This document shows positions 6,527 through 9,145 of a stretch of 9,145 nucleotides of DNA, in pieces. The first letter of the stretch is position 1. Every line of letters starts with the position of its first letter. Under the pieces are notes generated by a model. The model ran no database searches. It saw only the letters and a program-made list of their open reading frames with translations, and was not told where the DNA came from. The DNA comes from an uncultured Clostridia bacterium. Lineage in GTDB: Bacteria > Bacillota > Clostridia > TANB77 > CAG-508. The translations under genes were made by a program, and so were the position numbers. The DNA is taken from contig CANQHH010000046.1 in the NCBI GenBank assembly GCA_947623615.1, positions 1 through 9,145 on the forward strand, read 5' to 3'.

Positions 6527-6554
6527 ATTATCCCAGTATAACTTTAATTCAATA

Positions 6555-6749
6555 TCATACTTGAAAATATATCATTATTCCTCCTATTATAGCAACTATA
6601 AATCCTAATATTTTTAGTCCCCATGTTGCTTCGTTTTGATCTCCAAAACTAAACAACCTTTTAGTAAGTATACGTGCATCATATACCATTATGACTCCAA
6701 ACATTGCAAATATTAGCCCTATAAATAATATTACTGTTTTAATATCCAT
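6555..6749 (-). CDS. Small two-helix membrane protein, unknown function
   Basis: This 64-residue protein has hydrophobic segments at about 4-22 (VILFIGLIFAMFGVIMV) and 46-62 (KILGFIVAIIGGIMIYF). They are joined by a conserved-looking polar loop, YDARILTKRLFSFGDQNEAT, so it is very likely an integral membrane protein. The start at 6747-6749 has AAAGGTGAA upstream. It lies 24 bases after the epimerase-like gene with no promoter seen between, so it probably shares that transcript. I have an impression of similar small proteins in other Clostridia but no function to attach. Coding status is supported by the ribosome site, the membrane topology and the operon position. Confidence 0.75.
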   Translation of the reverse strand: MDIKTVILFIGLIFAMFGVIMVYDARILTKRLFSFGDQNEATWGLKILGFIVAIIGGIMIYFQV

Positions 6750-6773
6750 ATTTCACCTTTATAAATTTAAGTT

Positions 6774-7643
6774 TTAAAAAAATTCTACAACATATCTACA
6801 TTCAAACACTTCTTTTGGCTTTAATGATAAAATATCTTGTTTCTGAATGAATACACCCGTACTTTTTATTGTATCAGCAGTAGAGTACCATGGTTCTATA
6901 CAAATAAATGGAGCATTTGGTTTTGACCAAATAGCAAGATATGGAAAACCTGTAAAATCCATTGTTAGTAATTTTTTACCACTTCTCCTGTTTTTTAAAC
7001 TTATTTTTGTGGATGTTATTCCCTTCATAATCAAGGCATCATTATTAAACGTATTTGAATCAATATTAATTACTCTTTTACTTGCCATTGTATTTCTTGC
7101 ATACTCTGTACCAATTAATCCATCTACCAAATACAAAAAATGTATTTTATCTTCATCCTGTTCAAATTCCAAATAATAATTTCCCTTTTTTAACTCTTCT
7201 AAATCTATTTTAAAGGCTGGATGCCCTCCGATTCCAAATGGAAGAGTAGTATCTCCAGTATTAATAACTCTATATATTGTAGTTAATTTATTCTCATCTA
7301 TCCTATATGTTGTATATAATTCAAAATCATATGGATACTTATTTCTAGTTACTTTATTACTTCTCAAAACATATGAATGAAAATTGTCTAATTTCGTTAT
7401 TGGTTCAAATTCATAATCTCTTGCAAAACCATGTTGTGGCATCTCATATATTCTTCCGTTTATGATTGTTTGATTTTTCTTTAGCTTACCTACTACTGGA
7501 AACAAAACTGGTGAATGTCTTTTCCAATACACTTTTCCATTTTCGTCTACACTATCTGCCCCTTGGTGGATGCGCTCTTCTCCATTTAATTTGAAGCTTA
7601 CTAATTCTCCACCCATTTTTGAGGTTAGCATTTTTGCGTACAT
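6774..7643 (-). CDS. Aldose 1-epimerase family protein (LacX/GalM-like mutarotase)
   Basis: This 289-residue protein belongs to the galactose-mutarotase fold, which interconverts alpha and beta anomers of aldoses. QHGFARD places His71 and GIGGHPAF places His141, both in family active-site positions. IEPW near residue 250 supplies the expected catalytic glutamate, in the context of PYLAIWSKPNAPFICIEPW. The overall pattern fits the shorter LacX-like subgroup rather than classical GalM, so the true sugar substrate is uncertain. It is cytoplasmic, with no signal sequence. ATG at 7641-7643 has AGGGGAG upstream and a near-consensus promoter at 7683-7711. It is followed closely by the small membrane protein gene. 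No sugar catabolic or transport genes are adjacent, so this is probably a stand-alone housekeeping copy. Confidence 0.88.
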   Translation of the reverse strand: MYAKMLTSKMGGELVSFKLNGEERIHQGADSVDENGKVYWKRHSPVLFPVVGKLKKNQTIINGRIYEMPQHGFARDYEFEPITKLDNFHSYVLRSNKVTRNKYPYDFELYTTYRIDENKLTTIYRVINTGDTTLPFGIGGHPAFKIDLEELKKGNYYLEFEQDEDKIHFLYLVDGLIGTEYARNTMASKRVINIDSNTFNNDALIMKGITSTKISLKNRRSGKKLLTMDFTGFPYLAIWSKPNAPFICIEPWYSTADTIKSTGVFIQKQDILSLKPKEVFECRYVVEFF

Positions 7644-7682
7644 ATGATTCTCCCCTATCTATAATAAAACTCTTTGCTATTT

Positions 7683-7711
7683 ATAATATTGTTTTCTTCT
7701 GTGAATGTCAA
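7683..7711 (-). promoter_or_regulatory. Near-consensus SigA promoter of the epimerase-like gene
   Basis: On the minus strand TTGACA (7706-7711) and TATTAT (7683-7688) are separated by 17 bases, matching 11 of 12 consensus positions. The transcript would start near 7676, about 33 bases before the start codon. It is bracketed by an 8-bp inverted repeat (7667-7674 and 7710-7717). Confidence 0.8.
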
Positions 7712-7715
7712 GAGT

Positions 7716-7733
7716 TTAATAAGATTTTATTAA
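7716..7733. repeat. 7-bp AT palindrome after the Asn/Gln-rich protein gene
   Basis: TTAATAA and TTATTAA pair around a 4-base centre. It lies 4 bases after the 172-residue protein's stop codon and directly upstream of the next -35 box. It has no G-C pairs, so it is a poor terminator; it could be an upstream operator or chance in AT-rich DNA. Confidence 0.3.
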
Positions 7734-7736
7734 CCC

Positions 7737-8255
7737 TTATTTACGCCCTGTTATCCAATTTATCATTTTCTGAAATAAATTTGGTTTCTTTACAACTACT
7801 ATAGATACATTTCTATTTTGTGCATATTGATTATTATTTAATCCTTGGTTTGATTTATTTTCATTTTTCATTTGATTGTTTTGGTTATTTTGATTATTTT
7901 GACTTTGGTTATTTTGACCATTCTGGCTATTTTGATTATTTTGATTAATTGCTTTTTCTTGTTCTTTTTTGCCATTTTCATTAAGAAGCTTTTTATAGCT
8001 TTCTCTCTTTTCTTCATTTTCACACCAATATTTTAAATATATTAGTGATAAAATATCTATGGTTTGTGGCTGCAAATTTTGCTGATTTAGTGGTTTTTTT
8101 ATATCAATTTGAGGATTATAACTATTATCTTGATTTTTCTCTATAAAGTCCAAAAATTGATTTGGTATTTTATTTACATCCTCTAAGCTAGTATTATCTA
8201 GTATTACACCAACTTCTTTTAATGCTTGTTTGCATTCTTTATAATCTTCCATCAT
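7737..8255 (-). CDS. Hypothetical protein with Asn/Gln-rich tract and amphipathic C-terminal tail
   Basis: I do not recognise this 172-residue protein. Residues 1-100 look like a folded, mainly helical domain, with LDFIEKNQ, IDIKKPLNQQNLQPQTIDILSLIYLKYWC (split here across adjoining segments) and a charged stretch EEKRESYKKLL. Residues 104-143 are almost entirely Asn and Gln, encoded by 9-base imperfect repeats. The chain ends in a basic, aromatic, amphipathic helix (159-172, LFQKMINWITGRK) that could bind a membrane or a partner. There are no Cys-rich motifs and no signal peptide. Two tandem ATGs (8253-8255 and 8250-8252) follow GAGGGG. The start overlaps the end of the upstream gene by 17 bases, which indicates translational coupling and a shared function. 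Confidence 0.75.
   Translation of the reverse strand: MMEDYKECKQALKEVGVILDNTSLEDVNKIPNQFLDFIEKNQDNSYNPQIDIKKPLNQQNLQPQTIDILSLIYLKYWCENEEKRESYKKLLNENGKKEQEKAINQNNQNSQNGQNNQSQNNQNNQNNQMKNENKSNQGLNNNQYAQNRNVSIVVVKKPNLFQKMINWITGRK
7871..7948 (-). repeat. Imperfect 9-base coding repeat (Asn-Gln-Asn units)
   Basis: On the plus strand the unit TTTTGATTA recurs with variants (GGTTA, GACTT, GACCA, GGCTA), reading as Asn/Gln codons on the minus strand. Such tracts can expand or contract by slippage, always in multiples of three here, so the length of the low-complexity linker may vary between strains without breaking the frame. Confidence 0.7.
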
Positions 8256-8535
8256 AGTTTATCCCCTCACCTTCATCATTTGTATTATTATTTTGTGAAT
8301 TAAAATTAAAACTTTGACCCATTTTTGATAAAATTTGTACTATATTATTTCTTCTGTCAGTTGTAGTCTCTGGTGTTTGTCTTAAAAAGTTACCTATATC
8401 TTCTGCAGTATATGATGGAATTTCAAACATTTTAAACTCATTTTGTAATTCTTCTTGATTCGGATTTTCGCCCATACCCCATCCATTATTAGGTATATTT
8501 CGTGCTTCTTCCCAATTTTCTCTCTCGTTATCCAT
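8239..8535 (-). CDS. Hypothetical small acidic protein, coupled to the Asn/Gln-rich protein
   Basis: I do not recognise this 98-residue protein. It is acidic and polar, with Trp and Gly near the N-terminus (NNGWGMGENPNQEEL), a central stretch IPSYTAEDIGNFLRQTPE (about 39-56) that could be helical, and an Asn-rich C-terminal part (NFNSQNNNTNDEGEG). There is no signal peptide or membrane segment. The start at 8533-8535 has AAAGGAGAAAA upstream and a near-consensus promoter at 8569-8597. Its last codons overlap the next gene's start, so the two proteins are made together. Both have Asn-rich low-complexity regions, which suggests they may act as a pair; this is inference. Confidence 0.72.
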   Translation of the reverse strand: MDNERENWEEARNIPNNGWGMGENPNQEELQNEFKMFEIPSYTAEDIGNFLRQTPETTTDRRNNIVQILSKMGQSFNFNSQNNNTNDEGEGINYDGRL

Positions 8536-8568
8536 ATATTTTCTCCTTTATTAGTTATTTTTGTAATT

Positions 8569-8597
8569 ATTATATATTTTTTATATTTTGTGGTCAA
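8569..8597 (-). promoter_or_regulatory. Near-consensus SigA promoter of the 98/172-residue gene pair
   Basis: On the minus strand TTGACC (8592-8597) and TATAAT (8569-8574) are separated by 17 bases, matching 11 of 12 consensus positions. Initiation near 8562 gives a leader of about 27 bases. The -35 lies only 27 bases after the preceding gene's stop, and no strong terminator separates them. Confidence 0.8.
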
Positions 8598-8623
8598 TAG
8601 AATTTAATAATTTTTCCAATTTT

Positions 8624-8893
8624 TTAGCCATTAAAATATGAGCTCAATCTTCTTGCTTTTTCATCTATTCGATCTTTTCGCAATCTTATTATTTTTTCTA
8701 GTTCATCATTTGTTAAATCTGCTATTTTTACTTGACCTTTTTCTAATTTTCTATCTAATTTTAAAATACGATCAACATTTCCTACCTTTATATTCTTTAA
8801 AAATTGCCCTCTTTTCACCGAGTTTTTTTCAATGTTTTGTGTTTCTAGCTCATTTTTCTCTTCTTTTTTTACATTTTTCCTAAAAATACCCAT
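8624..8893 (-). CDS. Hypothetical small basic protein
   Basis: I do not recognise this 89-residue protein. It is very rich in Lys, Glu and Arg. The N-terminal third (MGIFRKNVKKEEKNE) looks disordered. Residues 40-85 are predicted helical from composition, including VDRILKLDRKLEKGQVKIADL and ELEKIIRLRKDRIDEKARRL in adjoining segments, and could form a helical hairpin. There is no signal peptide or membrane helix. The start at 8891-8893 has a strong AGGAGGAGA site 4 bases upstream. It follows the coiled-coil gene by 26 bases and so probably shares its transcript; a nucleic-acid or scaffold role is only a guess from charge. Confidence 0.72.
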   Translation of the reverse strand: MGIFRKNVKKEEKNELETQNIEKNSVKRGQFLKNIKVGNVDRILKLDRKLEKGQVKIADLTNDELEKIIRLRKDRIDEKARRLSSYFNG

Positions 8894-8919
8894 ATTCTCC
8901 TCCTAGCAATATATTATAT

Positions 8920-9144
8920 TTATTCTAGTACATTTTGTTTATCTGTTTTAAGTTGTTCTATTTTTTCTGTCATATCCCTATCTTCCTTTTGTAATTTAAC
9001 TAATTCTGCTTCACGCTCTTCTCTCTTCTCAATTTCTTTCTTTAAATCTATATCCTGATTTTCTAAAGTCTCTTTTGTTAAATAATTCTGAAGTACATTT
9101 GTCTCAAGCCATCTATTGTCTATCATATCATTTGTAATTTCATT
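8920..9144 (-). CDS. C-terminal part of a coiled-coil protein (partial, N-terminus outside window)
   Basis: The frame remains open to the right edge, and the first in-window Met (9124-9126) has no ribosome site, so this is the tail of a longer gene rather than a 68-residue protein. The visible 75 residues begin with a mixed segment (NRWLETNVLQNYLTKETLEN) and then turn into a highly charged heptad-like helix (DLKKEIEKREEREAELVKLQ and onward to QLKTDKQNVLE), a likely coiled coil running to the C-terminus. It is followed by the basic 89-residue protein gene. The family cannot be named from this fragment. Confidence 0.7.
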   Translation of the reverse strand, partial: NEITNDMIDNRWLETNVLQNYLTKETLENQDIDLKKEIEKREEREAELVKLQKEDRDMTEKIEQLKTDKQNVLE

Positions 9145-9145
9145 T

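Noticed and set aside
6470..6554. T-box riboswitch in front of valS
   Set aside because: Only 85 bases are available, and neither the T-box sequence nor a stem I region was found; only a terminator-like hairpin is present.
7667..7717. CIRCE (HrcA) element at the epimerase promoter
   Set aside because: The arms read AAACTCTT/AAGAGTTT and are 35 bases apart, unlike the TTAGCACTC-N9-GAGTGCTAA arrangement.
8394..8597. 67-residue minus-strand open frame
   Set aside because: It overlaps the 98-residue gene in another frame and starts within the promoter at 8569-8597; the 98-residue frame has the clear ribosome site.

Overview
The window is an AT-rich stretch of a low-GC Gram-positive genome, most likely a Clostridia-type Firmicute. 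The evidence is purine-rich AGGAGG-type ribosome sites, near-consensus SigA promoters with 17-bp spacers, the rpsF-ssb-rpsR order, and a metal-binding-type S18. Every supportable gene is on the minus strand, so transcription runs from high to low coordinates. No tRNA, rRNA, CRISPR array or complete transposase gene was seen. No gene-free stretch exceeds 300 bases; the longest, 2561-2822, is dense with promoter, hairpin and repeat signals.

Region by region, in transcription order. At 9145-7737 there are four small proteins I do not recognise: the tail of a coiled-coil protein, a basic 89-residue protein, and an overlapping pair (98 and 172 residues) with its own promoter. The 172-residue protein has an Asn/Gln-rich tract and an amphipathic tail. 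At 7706-6555 a strong promoter drives an aldose 1-epimerase-like gene and a two-helix membrane protein. A terminator-shaped hairpin at about 6493-6526 then lies directly in front of valS (3800-6469), leaving no obvious room for a separate promoter after it.

The most unusual part is 2721-3808. A gene for an HD-domain metal phosphohydrolase (2823-3707) sits between valS and rpsF and has markedly higher GC than its neighbours. It has a perfect-consensus promoter whose -35 box is the last two sense codons of valS. Two palindromes lie over that promoter, a 10-bp inverted repeat brackets the gene, and a strong terminator plus a REP-like palindromic patch lie downstream. It reads as a self-contained, horizontally acquired cassette.

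Next come the rpsF-ssb-rpsR operon (2560-1513) with its own promoter, leader hairpins and a bidirectional terminator, a patatin-like phospholipase gene (534-1388), and the N-terminal half of a ZnuA-like metal-binding protein (1-456) cut by the window edge. Ribosome, replication and tRNA-charging genes form the core; the HD cassette and the small-protein cluster are the accessory or undescribed parts.
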